Below are positions 1 through 7,498 of a stretch of 55,398 nt of DNA, in pieces. The notes under the pieces were generated by a model, which made no database searches, was not told the DNA's origin, and saw only the letters and a program-made list of their open reading frames with translations. The stretch comes from Vibrio sp. UBA2441 (lineage in GTDB: Bacteria > Pseudomonadota > Gammaproteobacteria > Enterobacterales > Vibrionaceae), in assembly GCA_002342685.1 (NCBI GenBank), contig DDQN01000023.1, positions 6,985 to 62,382 of the forward strand, in the 5' to 3' direction. The stretch's first letter is position 1. Every line of letters starts with the position of its first letter. Both the position numbers and the translations under genes were made by a program.

Positions 1-1159
1 CAGCAGCCATAAGCGCGTTTCGACCAAATCCAACGGTGATCATTTGCTCAATTTCATCGTGTTGGAAACCGTCTTGTGCCAGAGCACAATCAATTACTGC
101 CGTAAAATCATCACCTTCGATATGAGCAACACCAGGCCAACCTACAATACTACGAGTAAACAGACGATCGGCATATTGACCTACGTTCGGGTTAAGCAGG
201 CAGTTAGATGTCATCACAATTGCACCAGGGAAATTAGCAAATTCTTTCTGCTGGTTCTGCCATGCGCTACCGTAGTTACCCACTAAGTGAGGATATTTTT
301 TCAGCTCTGGATAAGCGTGTGCCGGAAGCATTTCACCATTGGTGTAAACGTTAATGCCTTTACCTTCCGTTTGCTGAAGGATTTTCTCAAGATCATGAAG
401 ATCATGCCCTGAAATAAGAATACACTTACCTTTGATGGTTTTAACGTTCACCTGAGAAGGCTCTGGGTGGCCAAATGTATCAGTTTCACCTTTATCCAAC
501 ATTTCCATGATTCGATAGTTCATCAAACCAATTTGCATAGATGTATCTAAAAGTGCCTGAAGATCCGCAGGATCAGTACCTAACCACGCCATGATTTTAT
601 GGTATTCCGCGTAAACCGCGTCATCAGTTTGAGAAAGAACACGAGCATGCTCAAGATAAGCTGCAGCACCTTTTAATCCATATAGGCAAAGTAGACGCAG
701 ACCAATAACGTCTTCGTGAAGGCTGTCATGTCCACGGTTAACGGCTGCTTGTGGTGCAAGGGCGATAAGCGCTTCAGCGTCGGTTGGAAGGTCAAATTTC
801 GCTGCTGGAGAAAGCTCTGGTAATTCAAAGCCAGTAACTAGTGCAGCTGCTTTAACTTGTTCTGCCAGTCTTTGCTTGAAAGCGTGAGACTGTTGAGCAA
901 ACTCAATAACGCGTGCCGGATCGAAGTTCACATTAGTTAATGTGGAGAAAAAGGCTTTTGGTGCCCACTGGTCAATCTCGCTATCGATAACACCAACCGA
1001 ACGGCCAAGATCGGCCCAAAATGAAACACCTTGTAGTGAATGAACTAATACATCTTGCAGATCAGAAACTTCTGCTGTTTTTCCGCACATACCTTGAGTG
1101 TATGCACAGCCTTTTCCTACAGGGGTTTGAATGGTTTGTTCGCATTGAATACAGAACAT
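1..1159 (-). CDS. hcp: hydroxylamine reductase / hybrid cluster protein (partial, C-terminus outside window)
   Basis: The reading frame runs from an ATG at 1159 and is still open at the window edge, so about 386 N-terminal residues are present. The N-terminus carries the Cys pattern C3-x2-C6-x11-C18-x6-C25, which binds the proximal iron-sulfur cluster in the class of HCP found in enteric bacteria. The rest aligns by eye with Hcp (motifs such as GHDLHDLEKIL and MTSNCLLNP). Hcp is a cytoplasmic Fe-S enzyme linked to nitric oxide and hydroxylamine detoxification and to protein S-nitrosylation during nitrate respiration. norR lies just upstream on the same strand, and the gap between them holds a sigma54 promoter and a NorR-type site, so NO induction is likely. 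The usual partner hcr would be beyond the window. Confidence 0.95.
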   Translation of the reverse strand, partial: MFCIQCEQTIQTPVGKGCAYTQGMCGKTAEVSDLQDVLVHSLQGVSFWADLGRSVGVIDSEIDQWAPKAFFSTLTNVNFDPARVIEFAQQSHAFKQRLAEQVKAAALVTGFELPELSPAAKFDLPTDAEALIALAPQAAVNRGHDSLHEDVIGLRLLCLYGLKGAAAYLEHARVLSQTDDAVYAEYHKIMAWLGTDPADLQALLDTSMQIGLMNYRIMEMLDKGETDTFGHPEPSQVNVKTIKGKCILISGHDLHDLEKILQQTEGKGINVYTNGEMLPAHAYPELKKYPHLVGNYGSAWQNQQKEFANFPGAIVMTSNCLLNPNVGQYADRLFTRSIVGWPGVAHIEGDDFTAVIDCALAQDGFQHDEIEQMITVGFGRNALMAA

Positions 1160-1229
1160 AGTTAAGCTCCAGTTAATTAGTTATATCTATTGGTGCGTTG
1201 CCAATAGCTTTTAATTCCAGAGCTTACAT

Positions 1230-1245
1230 AGCACTAAGCGTGCCA
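1230..1245 (-). promoter_or_regulatory. sigma54 (-24/-12) promoter of hcp
   Basis: On the minus strand the sequence reads TGGCACGCTTAGTGCT. It matches the RpoN consensus TGGCACG-N4-TTGC at every position but one, and the invariant GG and GC are exactly 10 bp apart. It lies about 70 bp upstream of the hcp ATG. The neighbouring gene encodes a sigma54 activator (NorR), which makes this a functional candidate rather than a chance match. Confidence 0.85.
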
Positions 1246-1297
1246 AAACATATCCCATTGTTTTAATTGAACTTTATAATCAGTAACTCCTAACATC

Positions 1298-1314
1298 GAT
1301 GTAATATTAACATC
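1298..1314 (-). promoter_or_regulatory. putative NorR enhancer site upstream of hcp
   Basis: GATGTAATATTAACATC is a near-perfect palindrome containing the GT-N7-AC core described for NorR sites in E. coli. Its centre is about 65 bp upstream of the -24 element of the hcp promoter, a usual place for a bacterial enhancer. E. coli norVW has three such sites; I could defend only one here. Confidence 0.6.
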
Positions 1315-1348
1315 ACCGCGATGTCTTTATTACAACGGCAATAACCAG

Positions 1349-2893
1349 TTACCGGTTACCGATGCTCTCCACCCCCAACTTCTTACCCATCCTGTATAAG
1401 TTTCCTCGGTCCATATGCAAAAACTGCGCGGCTTTCGCCCAAACACCATCGGTTTGCTCTAATGCATGTTGAATTAACTGTTTCTGAAAATCTTCTACAG
1501 TTTCACGCATTGGTTTGGACTCCTTCAGAAAAAATGCGGCCCCCTGACTTGTGTTGCCCGTTTGAGCATTTTCACCAAAATGGGTATACCGAATAACCTG
1601 TTCACCTTGCTGTATTGCCCGCAAGCTGACACGCATTAGCGCATGCTCTAGCTCTCGCACATTACCCTTCCACTCCATTTTTTCCATTTTGCTTAAACAA
1701 TCCGGGTGGATATAAAGGTTAGGTATATTAAACTGGCTACGAACTTTATCCAGCAAGTAACCTGCCAGTATCGGTATATCGCCATTGCGTTCACGAAGAG
1801 GGGGTATGTAGATAGGAAACACATTAAGACGATGAAAAAGATCAGCTCTGAAATTACCTTGAGCGACTTCATAATGTAAGTCTCTATTGGTGGCCGCGAT
1901 AATCCTGACATCGACAATCAAGTTTTTATCAGCACCAACTCGCTGAACTTCACCTTGCTGGATAACCCTAAGTAATTTAGCCTGAAGCAACAGCGGTAAC
2001 TCGCCTATTTCATCCAGAAAAATAGTACCGCCATCTGCCAGCTCAAATTTACCTGCGCGATGACTCGTTGCCCCGGTAAACGCGCCTTTTACGTGACCAA
2101 ATAATTCACTTTCAGCAATAGATTCAGGAAGCGCGGCGCAATTGACATAAACCATAGGTTTATCGCTTCGCTGTGACTGTTCATGTAGCGCATGAGCCAC
2201 CAGCTCTTTTCCTGTGCCCGTTTCTCCGCTGATCAACACTGCGTAATTAGATTGAGCAACCATAGATATATTATCTCTGAGCGATTGCATTTGCGGGCTC
2301 AGCCCTACCAACTCACCTTGCTTATTTCTTGCCTGCTTTATTAAAAGCTGATTAATGGACTTTTGCTGGCGATTACTTTCCTGCAGTGCTTCGAATAAGG
2401 TAATGTTTCTCAGCGTCGCCGCAGCAAGAGCGGCAAAAGTTTCGATGGTAATCACATCTGTTTTGTTAAACGCACCCACCTCCAACGCATCTAAGGTAAT
2501 GATCCCAACCAACTTATCTTCGACATATAAGCTGCATCCCATGCAATCGTGTACATCTATCTGTTCTTCTGGTGCGGATAGCAGTAAACCATTAAAGGGA
2601 TCGGGTAATTCAGAGTTGGCGCTAAATCTGATCGGTGATTTGCTGGTTAAAATCTTTTCCAGTCTGGGGTGATTGTCAGGTGAAAACTTTCTGCCCAGTA
2701 CCGCAGAAGACAATCCACTAACGGCAACAGGGACTAAAAAACCATCTTTATCTAAAACAAATAGCGCACTCGCATCACAAGGCAGCACCTGTTTAACAGA
2801 ATCAATAAGCTTTTGATAATGCTGACCTTTTGGAAGCTCAACACTTAAATCCAATGCAATTTGCAATAATACCTTCTCTACAGAAGCAATCAT
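1349..2893 (-). CDS. norR: nitric oxide-responsive sigma54-dependent activator NorR
   Basis: About 514 residues with three parts. The N-terminal GAF domain (about 1-170) binds a mononuclear iron that senses NO in E. coli NorR; the ASALFVLD, GRKF, HPRLE and SELPDP signatures are present. The AAA+ domain follows, with Walker A GETGTGKE and the sigma54-contacting GAFTGA loop. A Fis-type helix-turn-helix lies at the end. A GTG at 2932 is possible, but the ATG at 2893 matches the start of E. coli NorR and has a purine-rich GAGAGA upstream. The gene lies between a chemoreceptor and hcp on the same strand. E. coli NorR controls norVW; here the adjacent target appears to be hcp. Confidence 0.93.
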   Translation of the reverse strand: MIASVEKVLLQIALDLSVELPKGQHYQKLIDSVKQVLPCDASALFVLDKDGFLVPVAVSGLSSAVLGRKFSPDNHPRLEKILTSKSPIRFSANSELPDPFNGLLLSAPEEQIDVHDCMGCSLYVEDKLVGIITLDALEVGAFNKTDVITIETFAALAAATLRNITLFEALQESNRQQKSINQLLIKQARNKQGELVGLSPQMQSLRDNISMVAQSNYAVLISGETGTGKELVAHALHEQSQRSDKPMVYVNCAALPESIAESELFGHVKGAFTGATSHRAGKFELADGGTIFLDEIGELPLLLQAKLLRVIQQGEVQRVGADKNLIVDVRIIAATNRDLHYEVAQGNFRADLFHRLNVFPIYIPPLRERNGDIPILAGYLLDKVRSQFNIPNLYIHPDCLSKMEKMEWKGNVRELEHALMRVSLRAIQQGEQVIRYTHFGENAQTGNTSQGAAFFLKESKPMRETVEDFQKQLIQHALEQTDGVWAKAAQFLHMDRGNLYRMGKKLGVESIGNR

Positions 2894-3022
2894 GAAATCT
2901 CTCGCAAAATTATTATGGCGCAAAGATATCACAACGATGTATTTTTGACATCAGAATATATGGAAGCCTACTTCAGGCTTGTGAACTACAGTTTCAATTG
3001 CCAAGGAAGCAACTAAAGTACC

Positions 3023-4135
3023 TTACTTTCCGGTCTGAATTATTTCGTCCATTAAACGTTCAATTTGGTGTACCACTTCTTCACTGGAACTCTCCATTGA
3101 ATTTACAGATGAAATGATATTTTTCATATCCTCTTGCTTACCAGAAGTCATTGCCTGTCGACCAAAATCATGAACCATTTTATGAGGGGCTTCCAATGCA
3201 GAAAAACTTCTCATATGGCTGAATCTATCACGACCATCGCCTTTGTAATACCAAGAACCCAAGCGGCATTCAGAGTGGGTATTTACAGCAGCATCAAAAT
3301 TCTTATCCTCCAATTGCTGATAAATGCAGTTCTTCCACACTGCATGGTCGAGTTTTACTGTGTCTAAAAACGCCCGGGTGGAGGCAATTCTAATCACCTC
3401 TTGCATATGTCCCGATTTCTTAAGTACATCGGTCACCACTGCATCAATCTGCTGTGAGGAAGTAGAAACTTCTTCTGCACAATGCTGATTGTCCTCTATC
3501 GTTTCTTTAATAGACCCTACCTGAGAAATGACCTGATTTACCAAGTTCTCTATCTGAGTACTTGCAGCATGCGCTTTACCTGCAAGAGTTCGAACTTCAT
3601 CCGCCACCACAGCAAAACCTCTGCCTGCTTCACCAGCACGAGCGGCTTCTATTGCTGCATTCAGAGCCAGTAAGTTTGTTTGGTCGGAAATCTCCTGAAT
3701 CGTAGACACCAATTGGCTAATAGACATTGCTGTTTTATCTAAAACCACGGCGGCTTCCATGCTGTTATTCGCCTGTACTCTAATCTTTTCAGCACGGGTA
3801 TCTAGCCTAGATAGAGCAGCATGTGTCTGACCAAACATCTCATCAAGCTCTTTTAAAGCTTCATTTTCTTCTGCCAATGATTCGGCGCTTGTGGCTAATC
3901 CAGTACGAATCACCTGTAGCATTCCACCACCTTTTAAGTGGCTTTTCATCAGTTCATTTCCGAGCCCGCACTCTTGTTGAGCCTGAACAATAATATGATC
4001 TCTCTCATTTAACTGAGCGCCCAGATGCTCTACCTGAGATTCATAATGGGCTTTTTGCGCACTAAGTTCATTCCTTAATGCATCATTCTCTTTTCTGAGT
4101 TTTCGGGCAGCAAAAATCATCGGAAATATAACCAT
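3023..4135 (-). CDS. soluble methyl-accepting chemotaxis protein with C-terminal zinc-binding CZB domain
   Basis: 370 residues with no convincing transmembrane segment and no periplasmic sensor domain, so the receptor is probably cytoplasmic. An N-terminal coiled coil (about 10-65) leads into the conserved MCP signalling hairpin (EISDQTNLLALNAAIEAAR). The C-terminus has the CZB signature with all four zinc ligands in order: H264 (HAVW), C290 (CRLGSW), H318 and H322 (HKMVH). CZB domains in other bacteria sense zinc and hypochlorous acid and occur in TlpD-like receptors. It ends about 130 bp upstream of norR on the same strand, which hints at a stress or redox stimulus; that link is inference. 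A start a few codons later (Met6) is possible. Confidence 0.88.
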   Translation of the reverse strand: MVIFPMIFAARKLRKENDALRNELSAQKAHYESQVEHLGAQLNERDHIIVQAQQECGLGNELMKSHLKGGGMLQVIRTGLATSAESLAEENEALKELDEMFGQTHAALSRLDTRAEKIRVQANNSMEAAVVLDKTAMSISQLVSTIQEISDQTNLLALNAAIEAARAGEAGRGFAVVADEVRTLAGKAHAASTQIENLVNQVISQVGSIKETIEDNQHCAEEVSTSSQQIDAVVTDVLKKSGHMQEVIRIASTRAFLDTVKLDHAVWKNCIYQQLEDKNFDAAVNTHSECRLGSWYYKGDGRDRFSHMRSFSALEAPHKMVHDFGRQAMTSGKQEDMKNIISSVNSMESSSEEVVHQIERLMDEIIQTGK

Positions 4136-4320
4136 AATTATTGTATGAGAATCTAATTATAGAAGGCAAAAATACTAAGGAGAGCTAAATAGATATAAGT
4201 TGTGTTTATTATTAATAAAGTGTGATAAAAACATATGCAACATACATCTTAAAGATTCATCGATCATATAATTTTTAATACTAAATTTGCCGACTAACAA
4301 AAAAATAACAAGGAAGTACA

Positions 4321-4818
4321 GTGGAACGTATTATTACCATTCGTCATAGTGAAGCAAAAGACGCAGAAAACATAAAACAAATATATCAAGGCATCCATGC
4401 TTATACAGACACATTACAACTGCCCTATCCTTCTAGTGCCGTCTGGGAATCCCGTGTTAGCAATATACCTGATAACGTTTATAGCTTCGTTGCAGAAATT
4501 GATGGCAAGGTAGTCGGTAATCTTGGTTTCGAAATAAATAAAAACCCAAGAAGAAGACATTGTGGTTCATTCGGCATGGGGGTTCATGATAATTACCTTG
4601 AACAAGGCGTCGGCAGTTCACTTTTATCCGCACTTATTGACATCACTGATAACTGGTTGAATATAAAACGTATCGAAATCACCGTTTATATTGATAACAA
4701 AGCAGCTATCGCATTATACGAGAAATTTGGCTTTACTATTGAAGGGGAATCTCCAGACTTCGCATTCAGAAACGGAGAATTTGTCTCAGTTTATCATATG
4801 GCTCGAATTAAGAAATAA
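4321..4818 (+). CDS. yhhY: GNAT N-acetyltransferase, YhhY/AaaT-like L-amino acid acetyltransferase
   Basis: 165 residues from a GTG start with AAGGAAG five bases upstream. The whole length aligns by eye with E. coli YhhY: ITIRHSEAKD at the N-terminus, LQLPYPSS, a RRRHCGSFGMGVHDNY strand, acetyl-CoA loop QGVGSSLLSAL (Q/RxxGxG/A type), DNWLNIKRIEITVY and the C-terminal ALYEKFGFTIEGE. YhhY acetylates L-amino acids such as phenylalanine and methionine with acetyl-CoA in the cytoplasm. It stands alone, divergent from the chemoreceptor and convergent with the DMT transporter, with which it shares a hairpin. The family is secure; the exact substrate is inferred. Confidence 0.85.
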   Translation: MERIITIRHSEAKDAENIKQIYQGIHAYTDTLQLPYPSSAVWESRVSNIPDNVYSFVAEIDGKVVGNLGFEINKNPRRRHCGSFGMGVHDNYLEQGVGSSLLSALIDITDNWLNIKRIEITVYIDNKAAIALYEKFGFTIEGESPDFAFRNGEFVSVYHMARIKK

Positions 4819-4826
4819 ATCCATGA

Positions 4827-4866
4827 TTAAGCGTTATTCACCGTTTCCCGATCAAATAACGCTTAA
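4827..4866. terminator. 12-bp inverted repeat between convergent genes
   Basis: TTAAGCGTTATT and its perfect complement AATAACGCTTAA flank a 16-base loop, exactly between the yhhY stop and the transporter stop. The position suggests a two-way terminator. There is no long T-run on either side, so efficiency is uncertain. Confidence 0.6.
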
Positions 4867-4880
4867 TAGTTCAAACAGAA

Positions 4881-5777
4881 CTAGCTCTTTACCGTTTTAA
4901 GGTTTAGATAAATTCTTCGTTCCCATTGGGTAATAAAGGCAACGGCAGCAATGATAATAAATGCGCCTAGCCATAAACGTCCGGGGGGAACCCATCCAAA
5001 CACCATCCAGCCCAATAAAACATTCAATGGCAGTTTTGCATGATCAAAAGGCTGCACAAAAGAGGCGTCGGCCACCGAATACGCTTTAACAATGCCCCAT
5101 TGTGCTAATGCCGTCATAGCGCCTGCCGCTAGTAAAATCATCCAAGTTAACGAATCCGTTGGAAAGGACCAATCTGGTATTGCTAACACTATATTAAACG
5201 GGGTGATTAACAGCAGAAGATACACTACCATGGTGGAAGGAGAATCGTCTGAAGAGAGTTTTTTTACCATTAATGAATAACATGCCCAAAAGAATGCAGC
5301 TCCGACGGGAAGCAAAGCAGCCCAATTAAAATCATCCGCCCATGGTTCCAGAATAATCATTGCACCAACAAAACCTGTTAAGGTTGCACCCCAACGAGCG
5401 GCGCCTACCTTTTCTTTCAAAAAGAGGCCAGAGCCGATAGTAGCGAACAATGGAGAGGTCATTAACAGAGCTATTCCTTGCCAAATTGGAACCGGATAAG
5501 CGAGCGCCCACATCCATAGTTGTATACCAATCACAGAGAGCAACACGCGAAATACATGCATTTTAAGGTTATTGGTCGCAAGAGAACGGCGAATTCCGAG
5601 TGACTTGAGATAAGGCAAAATAACCACAAGTGCCACTGCATATTGAATAAACGCGACGGTTGTAGAAGGTAGACCAAAATTGATACTAACGTATTGTGCC
5701 AGGCTATTAACAATGGCGAAGGCCAAGCCAGCAGTGAGCATCCAACTAGCTCCATGCACTGGAGAATGAGAAGACAT
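4881..5777 (-). CDS. DMT-superfamily (EamA) transporter
   Basis: 298 residues, almost entirely hydrophobic, with about ten predicted membrane segments in two repeats of five, as in EamA/RhaT drug-metabolite transporters. WLWLGAFIIIAAV-type glycine-rich segments and a basic C-terminus (WERRIYLNLK) fit an inner-membrane protein. The substrate cannot be read from the sequence; family members export amino acids and other small metabolites. It lies alone on the minus strand. Its promoter region holds a perfect palindrome within the -35/-10 spacer (5850-5866), so it may be controlled by a repressor. The start ATG at 5777 is the first in frame. Confidence 0.85.
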   Translation of the reverse strand: MSSHSPVHGASWMLTAGLAFAIVNSLAQYVSINFGLPSTTVAFIQYAVALVVILPYLKSLGIRRSLATNNLKMHVFRVLLSVIGIQLWMWALAYPVPIWQGIALLMTSPLFATIGSGLFLKEKVGAARWGATLTGFVGAMIILEPWADDFNWAALLPVGAAFFWACYSLMVKKLSSDDSPSTMVVYLLLLITPFNIVLAIPDWSFPTDSLTWMILLAAGAMTALAQWGIVKAYSVADASFVQPFDHAKLPLNVLLGWMVFGWVPPGRLWLGAFIIIAAVAFITQWERRIYLNLKTVKS

Positions 5778-5843
5778 ATTTTTCAGAAAGTAGTGATAAT
5801 GTCACTGTATAATAAAGGAAAATCCATAACAGCCAAACTGTTA

Positions 5844-5871
5844 ATATTAGGTTTCACGTTGAAACCGTCAA
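5844..5871 (-). promoter_or_regulatory. promoter of the EamA transporter with palindromic operator in the spacer
   Basis: On the minus strand TTGACG (5871-5866), a 16-base spacer and TAATAT (5849-5844) form a good sigma70 promoter. The spacer region is occupied by the perfect palindrome GGTTTCA-CGT-TGAAACC (5850-5866). A regulator bound there would block RNA polymerase. Which regulator it is cannot be told from the window. Confidence 0.5.
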
Positions 5872-5965
5872 AATATAATAAGTGTTCATAATGATGCTGT
5901 GATTAATTTCGAAGTAAATTACTGTGATCTACGCGTTTAAAGTTAGTGCTTCTTTTGCACCTCTA

Positions 5966-6277
5966 TCAATGTAGCTTTCTGGCGGCCATCTCTTGTGTCA
6001 TTTTTTCAGCTCTTAGCCTCACCTTAACCAACTCGGAGTAATCCGCACTATCATCTAGTTCGATATCAATCTGGTCATGTTGATTAAGCAAACACCCATT
6101 ATGCACTTCATGCAAGCTATCAAGATAGAGCTGAGATACAGGGTCTAATCGGCGACCTTCGACTTGTTCCAGAACTTTTTTGAGCTGTGTAGAACAGTGA
6201 TTAATGGTGGCGGGATTCTCTTCTTTACTGGCTACTTTATAAAGTTTGAGAAGGTTGTTTAATTTATGACTAAACAT
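5966..6277 (-). CDS. small hypothetical protein
   Basis: 103 residues, mostly charged and probably helical, with no signal peptide, membrane segment or recognised motif. The start ATG at 6277 has a good ribosome binding site (GGAGAGA, seven bases upstream). The codon pattern and clean start suggest a real gene. It is followed on the same strand by the EamA transporter about 190 bp later, but a separate promoter lies between, so they are probably independent. Length and helical character resemble small chaperone-like or regulatory proteins, but I do not recognise a family and assign no function. Confidence 0.65.
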   Translation of the reverse strand: MFSHKLNNLLKLYKVASKEENPATINHCSTQLKKVLEQVEGRRLDPVSQLYLDSLHEVHNGCLLNQHDQIDIELDDSADYSELVKVRLRAEKMTQEMAARKLH

Positions 6278-6660
6278 TGCGTCTCTCCGTCACTTATTTC
6301 CGACAATCCATCAAACCGAAAATACAGTGCATAGGCATTAGGTCAATTGCACCCTATCCGTAGAGGCAATATACAAACAGTACATCTGTCTGTTACCACT
6401 ATCTAACACCTTCGCTATTGATGCATCTGTTAATTAATATTACTGAACCAGCCTTGGGTGAATATCACTTTTTAATGTAACACAAATATGGCGTACTACA
6501 GAATTTCATCTGAATACGGACAGCCAGTTGAGCCAATTTAAAAACTTTGAGCCAGTTGCTAATAGAGGATAATGTCGCGATTATAATTATAAACAACGGA
6601 TCGATCGTATACTCTATTAATGTTTCTATGGCGTTTTGATACTTAAGGAGCAATAAGCTC
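6278..6660. other. 383-bp gene-free stretch with tandem AGCCARTT repeats
   Basis: No convincing gene on either strand. Three copies of AGCCARTT start at 6522, 6531 and 6550. They are followed by a perfect -10 hexamer TATAAT (6582-6587) with no recognisable -35 at the proper distance. This is what an activator-dependent promoter for the gene at 6661 would look like. The remainder shows nothing I can name. Confidence 0.45.
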
Positions 6661-6939
6661 ATGAATAAGCTACTCATCTCCAGCACACTATTATTTTCTT
6701 TGTCTGCGTACGGAAAAAATGTTTCCACTCCGAGTAAGGCTGTCATCATCGGAACTGGCAGTCAGCCAACTAAAAGAGTCTGTTATTATCAGGATAAAGC
6801 CTATTCTATCGGTGCGATTCTTCAGGTAGGTAAACACTATATAATTTGTAAGCAAGAAAATAAGTTTGAATCTAACGGCCCATTAAGTTGGTACTCGCTG
6901 GAAGCAACCACACAAAAAGAAGCCGTGCAAAACAAATAA
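6661..6939 (+). CDS. DUF1496 family secreted small protein
   Basis: 92 residues with a signal peptide (MNKLLISSTLLFSLSAYG) and probable cleavage near residue 18-19. The mature part contains the DUF1496 pattern RVCYYQDKAYSIGAILQVG followed by IICKQENK and LSWYSLE, similar to E. coli YnjH. Two conserved cysteines could form a disulfide in the periplasm. The function of the family is unknown. The start is supported by AAGGAG about 12 bases upstream of the ATG. It is transcribed alone from a region with tandem repeats that may be an activator site. A minus-strand frame covering part of it is considered a shadow. Confidence 0.8.
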   Translation: MNKLLISSTLLFSLSAYGKNVSTPSKAVIIGTGSQPTKRVCYYQDKAYSIGAILQVGKHYIICKQENKFESNGPLSWYSLEATTQKEAVQNK

Positions 6940-7036
6940 TTGCGTTTGCAAGGCGCTCTCAATCGTTTTATTTTAAATACTTATCACTTACAACGTAACA
7001 ACCCAATCAATATCGTAATAAAATTACAAAATAAAT

Positions 7037-7065
7037 TTGACCAGCATCACATAATGATGCATAAT
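7037..7065 (+). promoter_or_regulatory. promoter with internal palindrome, upstream of the 51-aa membrane protein
   Basis: TTGACC (7037-7042), a 17-base spacer and CATAAT (7060-7065) make a near-consensus sigma70 promoter. The spacer holds the palindrome GCATCA-CATAA-TGATGC (7044-7060), a plausible repressor operator. The start codon of the small membrane protein follows about 40 bp downstream. Confidence 0.6.
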
Positions 7066-7103
7066 TGTGACCGAAATCTAATAAATACAACGAGGAAATA
7101 ATT

Positions 7104-7259
7104 ATGAGTGCAATCTTAAGTTCACAAATCGAAATCACAGAAACTAGCCAAACAGAATCGAACATCAAATCAACATTAGCTGAAGTTGGCGCAATGATTA
7201 CAATGTTTGCTGTAACAGCAGTTATCGTACTTGCAATGAGCTTATCTTGGGTAAATTAA
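7104..7259 (+). CDS. 51-residue single-pass membrane protein
   Basis: A short frame with ATG at 7104, an AGGAAA-type ribosome binding site and a TAA stop. The first half is polar, rich in Ser, Thr, Glu and Gln (residues 1-26). The second half is a clean membrane helix (about 29-48, from GAMITMFAVTA to LAMSLSWVN). A strong promoter with an embedded palindrome lies directly upstream, which argues for real, regulated expression. I do not recognise a family. It resembles the many small inner-membrane proteins that modulate larger membrane partners, but no partner is evident here. Confidence 0.65.
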   Translation: MSAILSSQIEITETSQTESNIKSTLAEVGAMITMFAVTAVIVLAMSLSWVN

Positions 7260-7315
7260 TCCTTACCGATTAATCCAATTGAAATACAAACTCTGCGGTG
7301 GTTATGTCTGTTTTA

Positions 7316-7344
7316 TTGCAAATAGTGCACTAGATCAGTATATA
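7316..7344 (+). promoter_or_regulatory. promoter of candidate small RNA
   Basis: TTGCAA (7316-7321), a 17-base spacer and TATATA (7339-7344) predict transcription from about 7351. No gene with a start codon and ribosome binding site follows on the plus strand before the dhaM 3' end. The perfect palindrome CTGTAATAACATTACAG (7359-7375) sits just after the predicted start. Confidence 0.5.
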
Positions 7345-7350
7345 TTACAC

Positions 7351-7498
7351 AAACAAAACTGTAATAACATTACAGAATGCAGGGAGCAAGGAATGACAAA
7401 GACCGCATTCCATAGCGTGAACTACAAAATACGGTCTTGATACCAGTCAACAGAGCAGCATTCCCGACCAGGGAACTACTCCGATGCTATTATTTTTT
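7351..7498 (+). ncRNA. candidate structured small RNA (about 148 nt)
   Basis: From the predicted start at about 7351 the sequence folds into successive hairpins. One is the palindrome 7359-7375. A second pairs AAGACCGCATT (7399-7409) with AATACGGTCTT (7428-7438). A third is AGCAT/ATGCT (7457-7461 with 7484-7488) enclosing TTCCC/GGGAA, followed by the U-rich ATTATTTTTT. The last one looks like an intrinsic terminator in the plus direction; read on the minus strand it lacks a T-run. The 3' end overlaps the dhaM stop codon, so the RNA is antisense to the last few dhaM codons. I do not recognise it as a known Vibrio small RNA. Confidence 0.45.

Noticed and set aside
4081..4320. possible promoter elements between the chemoreceptor and yhhY
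   Set aside because: Very AT-rich; several -10-like hexamers exist and none could be preferred.
6465..6749. 94-codon minus-strand hydrophobic frame overlapping the DUF1496 gene
   Set aside because: It covers the real gene's signal peptide and the promoter with tandem repeats; composition is AT-driven and there is no family resemblance.
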